From: Leptodactylus fallax | Lineage: Eukaryota; Chordata; Amphibia; Anura; Leptodactylidae | Assembly: GCA_947044405.1 (NCBI GenBank) | Contig: CAMRHE010000324.1 | Location: forward strand, 806,001 to 870,000 | Length of the DNA: 64,000 bases | Reading direction: 5' to 3' | Shown: in pieces, positions 13,291-23,945 of the stretch | Layout of the letters: each line of letters starts with the position of its first letter | Numbering within the stretch: the first letter of the stretch is position 1 | Position numbers and translations under genes: made by a program | The notes under the pieces: generated by a model | Told to the model about the DNA's origin: nothing | The model's database searches: none | What the model saw: only the letters and a program-made list of their open reading frames with translations

Positions 13291-14417
13291 AAGGCTGAGT
13301 GGTGAACAAATGCAAAAAGACAAACTCGCAACCATGCGGATGCTCCCAGGGTGTCTCCTTGTCTCTTCTTCTTGGTCCTTCACCTACAGGAAGTGCCAGT
13401 CAGACAGGCTTCAACAGTGACCCAGGGGGGAGCCAGGGAGTGATAGAATGAGATCAGTAGGAATTGGTGGAGGAAGGGGCAGACAGGGTTATGCAATGGG
13501 TTCCCTCCTTAAGTGACAAATCATACAATCAAAACACACTGTACACACACCAGATGTACACAGATATTATGTCAGGCACACACAAAACAAAGTAGTCTGT
13601 GTCAAACTCCCAGGCAGTCACAGGGTGTATAGTTGATCAGAGACACCTCCCTTATTAACCATTGTACTCAACTCCTGAGACAGTGGGACAGCATTGAAAA
13701 TCAGATAGTTTTATTTGGTTCAGTACATTTGTAAGGCACTGAAGTATACTGAATTCACATCATACACACATACAACTAACAAAAGAGCACACAACAGAAG
13801 TACATTGAAAAAATACTTCATACAAGCTGAACTGGAAAATGAACTGGAAACACATTGAACCTATGACACATATACACTCTGCATAAATATCACTAGGCTA
13901 TAAAACATGTCACTAACACACTTAAATCACCCTGCTACTGCATCCCAGCGTAGTCCTTCAACAAGCAGAATCTCACTCATTATGGTTAAACGGAACCTGT
14001 CAGGTACAAAATGCCTCCCAGATAAATACTAGCACCAAATATTTAATAGGAACAGAAACATATCTTTATGGCCACAAATCATCAATGCAAAGATAGTAAA
14101 CATTATATGAAACAAAAAATCAGCGTTAAGTGCCCCTGGAGTGGGACCTGCTTTCCTCCAAAATCAGTGCTTTTGATTGACACTTTCCGCTTCTATATGC
14201 ATCATGGCTGTCTGTAGGCAAATTTGAGTCTGTATCAGTAAAATTTTGTTACATCTGTAGTGGGGGAAAGGCCTATTTCCTCTCTGGGCCCCCATGCAGC
14301 TGGGGGCTAGGTGGGCTAGGAGGTATGACTTTTTTCTGCTTTAATGCCACTTTGAGCCTTTAACCAGTTCTGGACTGCCCATAGAGTATTTACATCCAGA
14401 TGGTCCCCTCTTAACAA
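13291..14417. other. No recognisable gene; possible repeat fragments
   Basis: A stretch from about 13986 (TTAAACGGAACCTGTCAGG) resembles the end of a common frog MITE, but no partner end is visible. The remainder is unassigned. Confidence 0.4.
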
Positions 14418-14692
14418 TTGTGCAGCTGTAGTGAATCTCATCCACACATTGCAGAAAAATATGCACGGCAGAAATGTGTTGTGGTTGTGGAAAATCGTTG
14501 TGGTTCTGGAAATCATTGCGTGTCAATTATACCTACGGAAACGCTGGTGGTTTCCCTATAGGTATAATGGAAGCAGAAAGTCTGCAGAGGTTTCCTTTCT
14601 ATGAAAAGTGCTGCGGGATAAAACTGTGGTGCGTTTTCACCACGGTTTTTCCCACAGCGGTTTTTCGCTGCGGCCCGCTACATGGAGCTAAT
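14418..14692. repeat. MITE of the GGCCCCACGTAGCGGG family, reverse orientation
   Basis: It ends GCGGCCCGCTACATGGAGCT, the reverse complement of the family's start, and holds the core hairpin at 14523-14573 (AATTATACCTACGGAAAC and GTTTCCCTATAGGTATAAT). The left end is indistinct. Confidence 0.78.
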
Positions 14693-15101
14693 CTATACTG
14701 ACTCCATAAGAGTTGTTTTGTATCTTCTTTCTCATCCAACTTGTAACTGTCTGTGCCCATTGTCGTGTTCTCTCTCCTAATAAACACAGCCACTAGCTTG
14801 CCTCTAGTTCACACTGTGGTTCCTGAGTCTCGCTGCTGTGTATTCTTCCCTTTTGTTATTGCACCTGGTCCAGCTCATGAGGCCTGACGAGTACGCTTGT
14901 GAGTGCTCCTCAGTCAATCCCAAAAACCTCCGCCTATATTAGTCTGCTCTGTCCTTTGCTCAGTGCCTGAGCAATATTGGATCTAGTGTTACAGATTTGA
15001 CAAGGGTTCCATATCACTTGTTGTTGTTGGTTTACCCTTTATTGACCTTGGCCTGATCATTGGTGTAAAGTGCTAGTAAAATATTTATATTACTGTATAT
15101 T
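14693..15101. other. Unassigned stretch, possible LTR-like fragment
   Basis: The stretch has a polyadenylation-like CTAATAAAC at about 14777 followed by a pyrimidine-rich tract, as seen in retroelement LTRs, but no ends or partner can be identified. Confidence 0.25.
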
Positions 15102-15130
15102 CAGTTGAAGTCATAAGTTTACATACACCT

Positions 15131-15314
15131 TGCGCTAGGTTCACACTAGGGGATCCCACGAGCGGAAACCTAATCCATTTTTAAAAAAGCAATTACCCAC
15201 GGAAACTCCCGAAAAGGGTGGAAAAAATGCTGAGAAAAGTCCTGCTTACATTTCTTAAGTGGGTTCAGGGACAGAAACCCCGAATGGAGACTAAGCGCTA
15301 GTGTGAACCTAGCC
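15131..15314. repeat. MITE with CTAGGTTCACAC ends (copy 1)
   Basis: GCGCTAGGTTCACACTAG at the left is mirrored by CTAGTGTGAACCTAGC at the right. It sits inside the left terminal repeat of the Sleeping Beauty-like element, interrupting it 29 bases from the end. Confidence 0.85.
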
Positions 15315-16666
15315 ATACCCACACTTTTTTTTCTTTTTTTTTCACAATTCCTAACTTTTAATCTTAATATAAATTCACTCTCAAGTCAGTTAGGATCACT
15401 ACTTTGATCTGTAAAGTACCAGAATAATACTAGAGACAAAGCCTTACTTCATTTATTCAGCGAGTGATGGGTTTGGTTACCCAGAGAATGTGGAGGACAG
15501 CCCGGGCTCCTGGGAAATGACCCCCGGTCACAGTGGGTTGATATTAGGAATATTTTTAATGCTTAAAAGGCACAATGCTTTTCGGAGCTTATGCTCCTTT
15601 GTCAAGTGCATAATACTGTTAACGTAATAAGAACAATACAAACAGTAAAATCAATACAAAAAATAAAATCAATGGGAAAAAAGTATAAAGCTAAATATAA
15701 ATGTACAGTACAAAGAGATGAGAAAAAAAAATAGCGGTAGTGGTGCTGCCAACTATCAGTGTTCAGTAGGTCTGTGATGTCATATGTTTGGGTTTTGCAT
15801 AATGAACGGTAAGGAGGGAATTCAGTCAATGTCTACAGTACTGTACATTTATGTGTCATCGACATGTATATACCATGTGCATGCTATAAGAGTAAGGCGG
15901 AATATGGAACAGAGAAGCATTTCTATTGATACACATCAGTGGTAAAGAGAAACAGTAAAAAATACTTATAACAGTGACACACTGTCTGAGTGATGATATA
16001 GAAGGTATTCCTCTCTAGGGTAATACCTGGATTTACCAATCAGTTGCAGGATCGTTTAGCAGTTGGAGAGGTGCTGACAAGCGCTCTCTCTCTCTTATAA
16101 AGGTAATGGCAGAGCAGGGAGGAAACAGGGGAATCCACGCGCTCCCTGAATATGCGCATGTGCTGTGACTATTGCTCAGCGATGCACGTGCAGACGCTTG
16201 AGACCATCTCTCAGCGTCTGTATGTTTACAGCGCGCCTGCGTGGGCTTGCGCAGGTGCTCTGATTAATGTAGATAGCGTCTGGATTTCAGTGTTTACATG
16301 TTGGAGTGTTACTGAATCACAAATACAGAATGTACATTGTTCAGTCTCTATTTGTTGTGATGTCAATGACCTGCCACTGTTATGAAGTGCAAGGAAAATA
16401 AAAATATTACTAATAAACATGGTACTTAACATAATATATAAATAAAAGAATAAATAAATAATAATTGTAGTAATTACATCAAGGTAAAAGGTTGCTAGTC
16501 CTCTTTGACCATTTGCCAAAAATGCAATAAATTACACATGAATAATATATAATAAATACCCATATATGATGTTGGGTGATATATAGTTGAAGACATAAAC
16601 AGAATTATTGATACAAATGTAATGGTGTTTCAGTCTGTAAAGTTCAATGGAGTAGTGGGATGGAAT

Positions 16667-17638
16667 CAGGGGCCTAAATACCGGGGTAGCAGCAGTAGCA
16701 GCTGCCACAGGGCCCGGGACATTAGGGGGCCCGGAGCCCTGCGGCAGCCGCTACCGCGAAGCCCACAATCCGGGGCCCGGACCACTGTGATAGCGGTTGA
16801 GGAAAGCCTGGTTCCCCGACCGCTATACATACTGTTATTGGAAAGGGGCCCTGGCATATTGCAGGACCCTTTCCAATAGATGGCAGGGCAGGGCACCCAG
16901 GGGAGGTGACTGAAAACAATAAATACATATTCTCACCTCTCCTGGGCACAGCGATCTCTCCAGCGTTATTCCGTCATGACTGAGGCCTGTGATTAGGCCC
17001 CAGCGGTCAGGTGCGGCCGTGTAATGACGTCAGTGCGCCCCCATGTGACTGCTGAGGCCTGTGATCGGGACGTTGGAAGTGGGCCTGAAGACGCTGAAGA
17101 CAGCAGGATGGAGCGAGGATGCCAAGGAAAGGTAAGGCAAGGTGAGTATGACTGTTTGTTATTTTTAATAACCTTCCCTGGGCCTCCGATTATTATAGCA
17201 CTGAAGCGGGGGGGGGGGGGGCTCTTGGAAGCTAATAATACTGTGTGGGGGCCACTGTAGCGCATATACTACTGGGTAGGGGCCCTGTGGAGCATGTAGA
17301 CTGGGTGGGGGCCACTGTGGAGCATATAATACTGGGTGGGGGCCACTGTGGGGGCATATAATACTGGGTGAGGGTCACTGTGGAGCATATAATACTGTGT
17401 GGGGGCCACTGTGGGGAGCATATAATACTGGGTGTGGGCCACTGTAGGGAGCATATAATAATGGGTGGGGCCCACTGTGGGGGGCATATAATACTGGATG
17501 GGGGCCACTGTTGAACATATAATACTATCTGGGGCCACTGTTAAGCATATTTTACTGTTTGGGGACCCGTAACCAGTTCAGGGGGGGCCCATGTCAAATG
17601 TTCGCCTTGGGGCCCAGCCATTCCTAGTTACGCCACTG
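16667..17638. mobile_element. hAT-like non-autonomous element with 8-base target duplication
   Basis: The right end TTACGCCACTG and the left end CAGGGGCCTAAATA (a decayed CAGTGGC(G/A)TAAATA, as at 23187) form the termini. The flanks GATGGAAT (16659-16666) and AATGGAAT (17639-17646) match in seven of eight positions, the target-site length of hAT elements. There is no transposase gene. The interior has a GC-rich block with an AGGTGAGTATG near 17139 and a minisatellite at 17250-17570. Confidence 0.85.
17250..17570. repeat. Minisatellite of roughly 36-42 base units inside the hAT-like element
   Basis: About eight units each contain GGGGGCCACTGTGG, GCATATAATACTGGGTG in order, with variation in the number of G and in the last bases. 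The units decay toward the right end. Confidence 0.9.
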
Positions 17639-17889
17639 AATGGAATGATAGGATTATTAAAATAGTGATGGTTATAGACTGAGTTAGGATGGAATGGATA
17701 TGAAATCTTAGTGTTTTGATTAGTTCAAAAGCACTATACAGTAGATGGTATGTTTTTGTATTGACTCATGCAAAACGGATCAGTTGCTATAGGTGTACAG
17801 TATATCAGTTAGACTTTTTTTCTTTTTTGAAAATGTTATATTGTTTTTACTGTGTTATACTGTTTTTACTGTTTGATATCTTCTAAAGC

Positions 17890-19050
17890 CTCATTGAGTC
17901 CTACTGGAGAGGCTATCTATTTTATAGATCTAGTAGGTTTCACGTTTATTGAGGGCAGTGGATCAGTTAGATATATTAACTGGAATGTGGTCGATTGGGA
18001 GTCAAATTTTTGGTCATGATACTGGGAGGCATGCCTTGACACTATGCTTTGTGTATCTATTGATAACATTGGATTGGTGTTTATTAAGGCGTTCTATGTA
18101 CTATAATCCGCATGGACATTCCAGCAGGTATATCACATGTGAAGAGTAACAGTTAAGAAAAAACTTTATTTCTAAATTTTCCCCTGTAGAGTGGTGAAAT
18201 TGCTGAATTGGTGTCCAATTGAGAAGCAACATGTAAATTTCAGGTGACTGCATTTGTAGCTGCCTTTAATGGTATCTCTATTGGTAATGGTGGGTTGTTT
18301 AATGTTAGATCTTAGTCGCCTAGGTGCTAAAATATTATTAAGGGTTTTGGCCCTTCTGAATGTTAACCCTGGTTTTTTAGGTATAGTTCTTTTCAGATAA
18401 GGTCGTTAAGTAGGACCGGCCAGTGTTTGTGTAATGCGTTTCTAATAAAGTTATGCGATGAACTGTAAGATGTTATGAAATTGTATTGATAACTGTTATC
18501 GGTTTTGAGTATACCTGATTTGAGGCAATCTTGTTGGGATAGATCGCCTGCTTTTGTCATGGCTGAAGTTATGATCTCTTTTGGGTAATGTTTTTCTCTG
18601 AATCTTTGTGCCAGGGTTTGGCTTTGTTGGATGTAATCACTGTCTAGCGTGCAATTACTCCTAATTCTGCGAAATTGGCCATACGGCTTGTTAGTCTTCC
18701 ATTTAGAAAAATGCAAGCTTTTAAATTCGAGCAGACTGTTGCAGTCCACTGATTTGAAGGTTTTCATGTAGATTTTGTCTGTTGTCAGAGATCCAGGTAT
18801 TCAATGGAATTACTACACTAGATTTACCTGTCAATTCTATACCTAACGTGTTGGTGGTCAAGTATTCTGAAAAAGATGAGTGAATTTTCTGTGCCTTCCC
18901 AAATAGAGTAAATCTATGTAGCATTTATAGAAGATTAGATTTTGTGTCCATGGATGTTTACTATATATGTAGATTTTCTCAAAGTGGCCCATGAAGAGAT
19001 TCACATAACTAGGCGCGAACCTAGTGACCATTGCTGTCCCTCTAGTCTGA
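17890..19050 (-). pseudogene. Penelope-like reverse transcriptase with GIY-YIG endonuclease, decayed
   Basis: From the 5' side on the minus strand: RGTAMVTRFAPSYVNLF (about 19035-18985), the reverse transcriptase motif that in relatives reads GTAMG; a damaged catalytic box YKCYIDLLYL (about 18930-18900) in which the second Asp is missing; NSLLEFKSLH and PYGQFRRIRSNCT (about 18745-18655); KHYPKEII; KHWPVLL (about 18420); a Cys-containing linker; and VIYLLECPCGL with a following YI (about 18142-18098), the hallmark of the C-terminal GIY-YIG endonuclease of Penelope-like elements. Frames change at least twice (18924-18721 and 18767-18393 overlap in different frames) and stops interrupt the endonuclease. 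The enzyme would nick DNA and prime reverse transcription; this copy is inactive. Confidence 0.8.
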
Positions 19051-19145
19051 GTCTCTTTTCAGTGAATTACACTGTGCTGCTCGGCGTTTGTCCTCTTTTT
19101 CTGAGCATTATTTCATTTGTTTTTTTTTTTTTTTTACATCATTTA

Positions 19146-19566
19146 AGTTACTCTAGGTTCACACCTATGCCTGGTTTCCATTCTTTGGGTCCACTTGGGG
19201 ACCCGAAAAACGGAAACCCAATTTGCTTAAGGCCAGGGCCCCATGTGGCGTATAAATTGTGGCATTTTAGTCATTGTGAAGTAGATGGGATTCTTGCAAG
19301 TCCCATTTCCACTTTGTGGGAAAATACGTGCTCCGGACATGCTGTGATTTCCAAAACAGTTGTTGTTTTGGAAATCGTAGCATGTCAATTATACGTACAG
19401 AAACGCCGGTTGTTACCCTATAGGTTTAATTGAAGCAGAAAGTCCGCAGAGGAAACCTTTCCTACCTGGGGCCTTAGCATAAAAAGCAGTTACCCGTGCA
19501 CCCCATAGACTATAATGGGGGACGGAATCGCCGAATGGAACCTGAGCACAGGTGTGAACCTAGCCT
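19146..19566. repeat. MITE with CTAGGTTCACAC ends (copy 2), with nested MITE
   Basis: CTCTAGGTTCACACC at the left is mirrored by GGTGTGAACCTAGCC at the right. Sleeping Beauty-like sequence is found immediately on both sides (ACATCATTTAAGT before, TTGGAGGTGTACCTGTG after). Another MITE (19228-19478) lies inside it, which accounts for its greater length than copy 1. Confidence 0.82.
19228..19478. repeat. MITE of the GGCCCCACGT family nested in another MITE
   Basis: Left end TTAAGGCCAGGGCCCCATGT, right end ACCTGGGGCCTTAGC, with the core hairpin at about 19385-19431 (ATTATACGTACAGAAAC, then TTACCCTATAGG). Confidence 0.78.
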
Positions 19567-20860
19567 TAGTTGGAGGTGTACCTGTGACAGTATTTAAGGC
19601 CTATAGTTCAAAGCCCACTTTGCTTAAATTTAGTCAAGTCAAAAAAATAATTGTGGACCTCTCCACAAGTTTGGTACATCCTTAAGAGCAGCTTCCAAAT
19701 GGCTGAAGACTTCTGCATTCATCTGTTCAAACAATAACCTATTAGTTCAAACACTATGAGACTGCACTTCTGTCATGCTGTTCAGAAAGGAGACTTGTTC
19801 TGTCTCTTAGGGGTGAAACATAAAAATCAATTCAAGAACAGCAGCAGACAACTATGTGAAGTTGCTGGAGGAAACTAAATCAATAGTAAAATATCAATAT
19901 CAACATAACCTGAATGTCTATTCAGCAAAAAAGAAGCCACAGCTCCAAAACTGCCATAAAAAAGCCTGGTTACAGTTTGCAAATACACTTGGTGATAAGA
20001 ATTTTCCTTTTTGCAGAAATGTCCTCTGGTCTGAATAAACAAAATGAAAGTGTTTGCCCATAATGAACATCACTATGTATGGACAAAAAGGGGAATGCCT
20101 GCAAGTAAAAAAAAACAACCCAGATGTGAAGCAGAGGGTTACTTTGCTGCAGGAGGGACTGGTGCACAAAATAGCTTTCCTTCCTCATGATGCTACCTAT
20201 GCGGAGATATATTGAAGTAACACAATCACAAGAAATCAGCCAGTAAGCTTAAGTTTGGGTGCAAATGAGTCTTCCAATTGGACAATGTACTAAAGCTTTT
20301 TTTGTGACAACTTTAGAAGTATGCTTGGTGCCAAAGTTCTCACCTTAAGCCCCTTGCACACGACCATTTTGTTTTTTTTTCCAGATAGCACACTGATCCA
20401 TTTATTTCTGTGGGCCCGTGCACATGACCGTGAATTACATGGTCCTGTGTGCAGACCAACAGTCTGGGCAGCAAAATATGGTACAGGTCCTATTCCTGTC
20501 CAATTTTGCGGCCGTTGTTCCGCAGCTCCTATTCAATGATTGAATGGGACCGTGGAAGCAGGGCCAGTGTACGGGCGGCACACGGATGACATCCATTTGT
20601 CGCCCATGCCGTTCATTCACTTCCAGTGGCTAACACACCGGCTTAATCCCATAGAAAACTTATGGGCAGAACTGAAAAAAATATGTGCTGGCACGGAAGC
20701 CTACAAACCTGGCTCAGTTACACCTGTTCTGTCAGGAGGAATGGGCCAAAGTTCCTGCAACTTATTGTGAGAAGCTTGTGGAGGCTTAATGTTTGACAAG
20801 TTAGACAATTTGAAGGAAATTCCAACAAATACTAACCATGTATATAAGCTGTTCAGCCAC
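19567..20860 (+). pseudogene. Sleeping Beauty-like transposase remnant
   Basis: The nucleotide sequence follows the Sleeping Beauty-type transposase gene: a helix-turn-helix region around 19640-19830 (TGTGGACCTCTCCACAAG and onward), the region before the first catalytic residue with RNVLWSE at about 20018-20035 (Asp replaced by Glu and directly followed by TAA), LQEGLVH at about 20150, the second Asp (FQLDN, about 20273), and after an inserted MITE, NPIENLWAELKK (about 20646-20680) with the Glu retained. Many stops and shifts break the frame. It is much older than the family 1, 3 and 4 Tc1 copies judged by its decay. Confidence 0.82.
20341..20635. repeat. MITE with CCCCTTGCACACGACC end, inside the transposase remnant
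   Basis: TTAAGCCCCTTGCACACGAC starts a stretch foreign to the transposase; CACATGACCGTGAATT and related tracts within it are typical of a palindromic frog MITE. The right end is decayed; transposase sequence resumes at about 20640. Confidence 0.6.
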
Positions 20861-21012
20861 TGGGAATGTGAGGAAAGAAAGAACAATTGAAATAAAGCTT
20901 TGTCTCTAGTAATAACCTGACATTTAACATAGACTGAAAAATGGGAATGTGGACAAGGATTAAAGGTCAGGAATGCTCAAAAAATGTAAATGTAAATTCA
21001 TGATGCCAACTG

Positions 21013-22167
21013 TCAACCAAAAATGTATAAATGCTCCAGAAAGCAGGTCAACTGTCGCCTAAAGCAACTGAAGTCTGTTCGTCAGTGACATAAGAGCTGC
21101 AGCTCACACTGCTAATATAGGCTCTATGACGGATAACCGCAACGGACTGTAATAACGGTAGTGTGAACACAACCTAGGACTGATGTAATAAGTACGTTTT
21201 TTGTATAACTGATGGCACCTGAGATTTTTTAGCAAACTGGTAGAAGCATGATTTAGCATAATCATATTTTGTATTATCAATTGCATCTAATAGTTGTATA
21301 TCTAATATTATCTGATACCATATGTTGCTGATTTAAAAAAAAAAAAGTTATGCTTGTAGAACAGACTAAATTAACCATTAATTTTATGCAAAATTGTATC
21401 TTAATGAAGCATGGAAGTCTAGACTGATTTATAAAAAGGTCATTGTGAATAACGAAAAAAAAAATACAGTATTCAGTAGATTTTGCAAGCTACAAAAGAA
21501 AATTACTTAATTTTTTTTATTCTAGGATAGTGTAGAAAAAATACAAAATAAATTAGATTGTTCAGTGAAGTCTAAATCCCTGGCATCATATTTTTGAAGA
21601 ATAAATACAACAATAATTTCCTACCTTTTCTACCATGTGACAAGTATATTCTCTATATGCAGTAAATTTTTCACATATACAGTACCTTTCGCAATATCAT
21701 CCTCAGTATCATTCATTGCAGTTTAAGTCACAGAGCCCATATCAATAATATCTATTACTTGAGAATGGGGGCTAGAGAAAAATTTTTAATTGCGCAGGAA
21801 TCAGTGGAGCAACACCTATTCAGATATGAAGAACTTGAATTGGTGGAAGTGCTTAAAGGTCCTCTTTAAGCCTCATCCCTTTGCAAACAAATTCTGTCCC
21901 CTTGCCAGAGAAGGCTAAAAAAAAGTGCCATATAACATATTTGGTGCACAGAATGTATAAATGCTATTTGGTGTAAATTAAAACATGATTGTGGCACAGT
22001 TTAGTAAATATGCACCAGTATTCCTATTGTCATCCTCAGTATCCCCACAGCAGCATCTGCTGTTTTGTTCCAATTAGTGTTTGTTACAAGGTCCACATAG
22101 CCACAACAGCTGCAATGTCCCAAAAACAGAACTTGTCTATCTCCACAAAAGTAACCACATTGCTTCT
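21013..22167. other. No recognisable gene
   Basis: AT-rich DNA. Nothing that I can assign. Confidence 0.4.
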
Positions 22168-22480
22168 TAGGCTGGGGTCCCACCGCTGCATCTTAGTCCC
22201 TGCAAAGTGGATGGGATTCTAGCAAATCCCATCCACACATCACGGCATTTCCACTGTATTTTTCTGCAATTTCCATTTTTGGAAATTGCAGTTTGTCAAT
22301 TATACCTACAGCAATGCTGGTGGTTTCCCTATAGGTGTAATTGAAGCAGAAAGTCTGCAGAAGAAAACTCTGTGGACTTTCTGTGAAAAGAGATGCGGGA
22401 AAGAATGTGATGCGTTCCTGCCATGTTTTTTCCCCACGGCGCTTCAGCTGCAGCCCGCTACATGGGGCTTTAGCCTAAAA
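22168..22480. repeat. MITE of the GGCCCCACGTAGCGGG family
   Basis: Left end TTAGGCTGGGGTCCCACCG, right end GCCCGCTACATGGGGCTTTA, and the core hairpin at 22297-22345 (AATTATACCTACAGCAATG, GGTTTCCCTATAGGTGTAAT). One of the most complete copies. Confidence 0.85.
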
Positions 22481-22524
22481 GTGCCAGTTACTGTATTCCC
22501 ATAGATGTGTCCCTCTTATTGCTA

Positions 22525-23186
22525 ACTAGCAGAATGACCCGGCTTCGCACGGGTATATTTCATATTTTGTTTGTGTAGTGGCCCCATAAGAATTGGCCAG
22601 TTTTGCACTTGACATCCCATATGGCAGTCCAGTATAGGTACAGTCTATTTATGGCTGTGTTGTTATGGAAATCTGTTAAATGAAATGTGAACTTATATAC
22701 TGGCTGATACACATCATATGACTGAATATTTAAGGACCTGCGAACTGCTATTGACTCATACAGGTCATAAATAGCTTGGTTACTATGGAAACCTGGTGTA
22801 AAGCTGTGTGTATGTCAAACTGAAGAACCTGTGATTTTTTTTTCTTTTTTTCTCCATTGGTCCATAAGCGTCCTGTGATCATGTGTATCTCAGTTTGGAT
22901 ATCAGTGAAACATCTGCGATCGGTTGTTATGGAAAACCTGGAGTAAACCTGCCCCTTTAAAGCTGACATACAGCAGTGAAGAAAAATGGCTGGGTTGTTA
23001 TTGAAACATGGAGTGCAGCTGTGTGCATGTGGCTGACAATGCCTTGTCAGATTGGAGATGGGCTTGGGTCTGCTGAGAGTTTTCATTAGCTTGAGCAGCA
23101 GCCATGCGTTTTGCTGCAGGAGGCATGAGTAGTTTAAAAATGTTTCAATTTATAAGAATGCTGACATCCAGTATGGCAGTCCAGTC
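22525..23186. repeat. Degenerate tandem repeat with a CCCGGCTTCGCACGGG hairpin
   Basis: It starts with ACCCGGCTTCGCACGGGT (22537-22554), a short perfect hairpin found at the edge of a common amphibian repeat. Downstream, phrases of the type GTTACTATGGAAACCTGG and GTAAAGCTGTGTG recur near 22660, 22778, 22926 and 22994, and CATATGGCAGTCCAGT near 22617 recurs near 23170. This indicates a diverged tandem array of about 120-150 base units. Confidence 0.6.
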
Positions 23187-23790
23187 AGTGGCATAAATAC
23201 TTGGGTAGCAGTGGTAGCGGCTGCCACAGGGCCTGGGACATTAGGGGTCCCGGCTGGCCCCTGATTTTTTTTTTTTTTTAATAGGCCATTACCTGCTGGT
23301 GTAACACCAGCAGGTTACGGACCCTATTTACTTACCGATACCCGCTCCTGCTCATGGCCGCCTGCGCTTCACCTGCTGCGGAGGCGGCTGTGAGCAGGAG
23401 CGGGGATCGATAAGGAACCCCACAAACACTATCATTATATTCTAGGGTCTTTTCAGACCTCAGAGTATAATGATTAGAAGCCCAGGGGAGGTGAGGGAAC
23501 ATAAAAAAACAATGTTACTTCTCCTGTGCTCTAGCAGGCTTCGGGCCTCCTTGGTGACATCCCAGACGTCGGTGGGCCAGTCCGATGTCATTATGCATCA
23601 CAACCCATGCCTGGCTCACGTGACATCTGGTCCAACATTGAAGAGGTAGCGGGGAGTGTGCCGGAGACGGGGACAGGTAAGTAACAGTGTTTTTTATGTT
23701 TGTATCCTCCCTTGGGTCTAATTATCTGCTTGCATATCTTGCACTTTGCAGATCTTGCACTTTGATATTGATTTGTCAATAACCAAAAAA
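23187..23790. repeat. hAT-like non-autonomous element, partial
   Basis: CAGTGGCATAAATAC at 23187 and the following GGTAGC, GCTGCCACAGGGCC, GGGACATTAGGGG match the left 70 bases of the element at 16667. Further in are a perfect 11-base-arm hairpin (ACCTGCTGGTG TAA CACCAGCAGGT, 23289-23313) and a longer stem CCCGCTCCTGCTCATGGC / GTGAGCAGGAGCGGG (about 23341-23405). The right terminus is not found; an L1 starts soon after. Confidence 0.72.
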
Positions 23791-23945
23791 CTAGAATGGA
23801 AAATAAGTTGATGTTCCTCAAGACAATAATAGAACTGTGAACATCTGGGGGGCGTGGCCTAGCATTCTATGGAGTAGGACGCATCTTTTACCTCCTCCGT
23901 CCCGCTGCTGTCTCCCCGGACCTCTCCGCTCCTCCTTAAGCACCT

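Larger units (their letters stand above)
15465..19125 (-). mobile_element. Penelope-like retroelement, inserted in the Sleeping Beauty-like element
   Basis: Minus-strand coding sequence for a reverse transcriptase followed by a GIY-YIG endonuclease lies at 17890-19050. The remaining 3' part runs left to about 15465 and contains, at about 15570-15603, the sequence type CTTTTCGGAGCTTATGCTCC, typical of the terminal regions of these elements in frogs, and CpG-bearing GCGCATG tracts at 16150-16250. A hAT-like element at 16667-17638 interrupts this 3' region. The outer limits are set by where the Sleeping Beauty-like sequence stops and resumes and are approximate. Confidence 0.72.
15102..21012 (+). 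mobile_element. Sleeping Beauty-like Tc1 transposon relic, split by several insertions
   Basis: The left terminus CAGTTGAAGTCATAAGTTTA at 15102 and the following repeat body (15330-15464, with CAGTTAGGATCAC) match the Sleeping Beauty group of Tc1 elements. The transposase body resumes at about 19566 and right-terminal sequence (CACTGGGAATGTGA, later GGATTAAAGGTCAGGAAT) runs to about 21012. Between these parts lie two MITEs and a Penelope-like element. Joining 15102-15130, 15314-15464, about 19126-19145, 19567-20340 and 20636-21012 gives the order expected of one element, so I treat it as a single ancient copy. The TA flank has mutated. Confidence 0.8.

Noticed and set aside
13986..14310. Complete MITE beginning TTAAACGGAACCTGTCAGG
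   Set aside because: Only one end resembles a known type; no mirrored end could be found, so I left it as unassigned.
16622..17265. Several GC-rich open frames at 16.6-17.3 kb
   Set aside because: They lie within the non-autonomous hAT-like element, overlap on both strands and have no recognised domain.
17250..17570. CRISPR-like array
   Set aside because: Units are contiguous and degenerate without unique spacers, and the setting is a vertebrate repeat; it is a minisatellite.
23591..23821. Zinc-finger-like CKICKQ reading on the minus strand
   Set aside because: It lies across the GC-rich hAT-like repeat, has no further motif and no homologous neighbour; chance resemblance to the BED finger at 58.9 kb.
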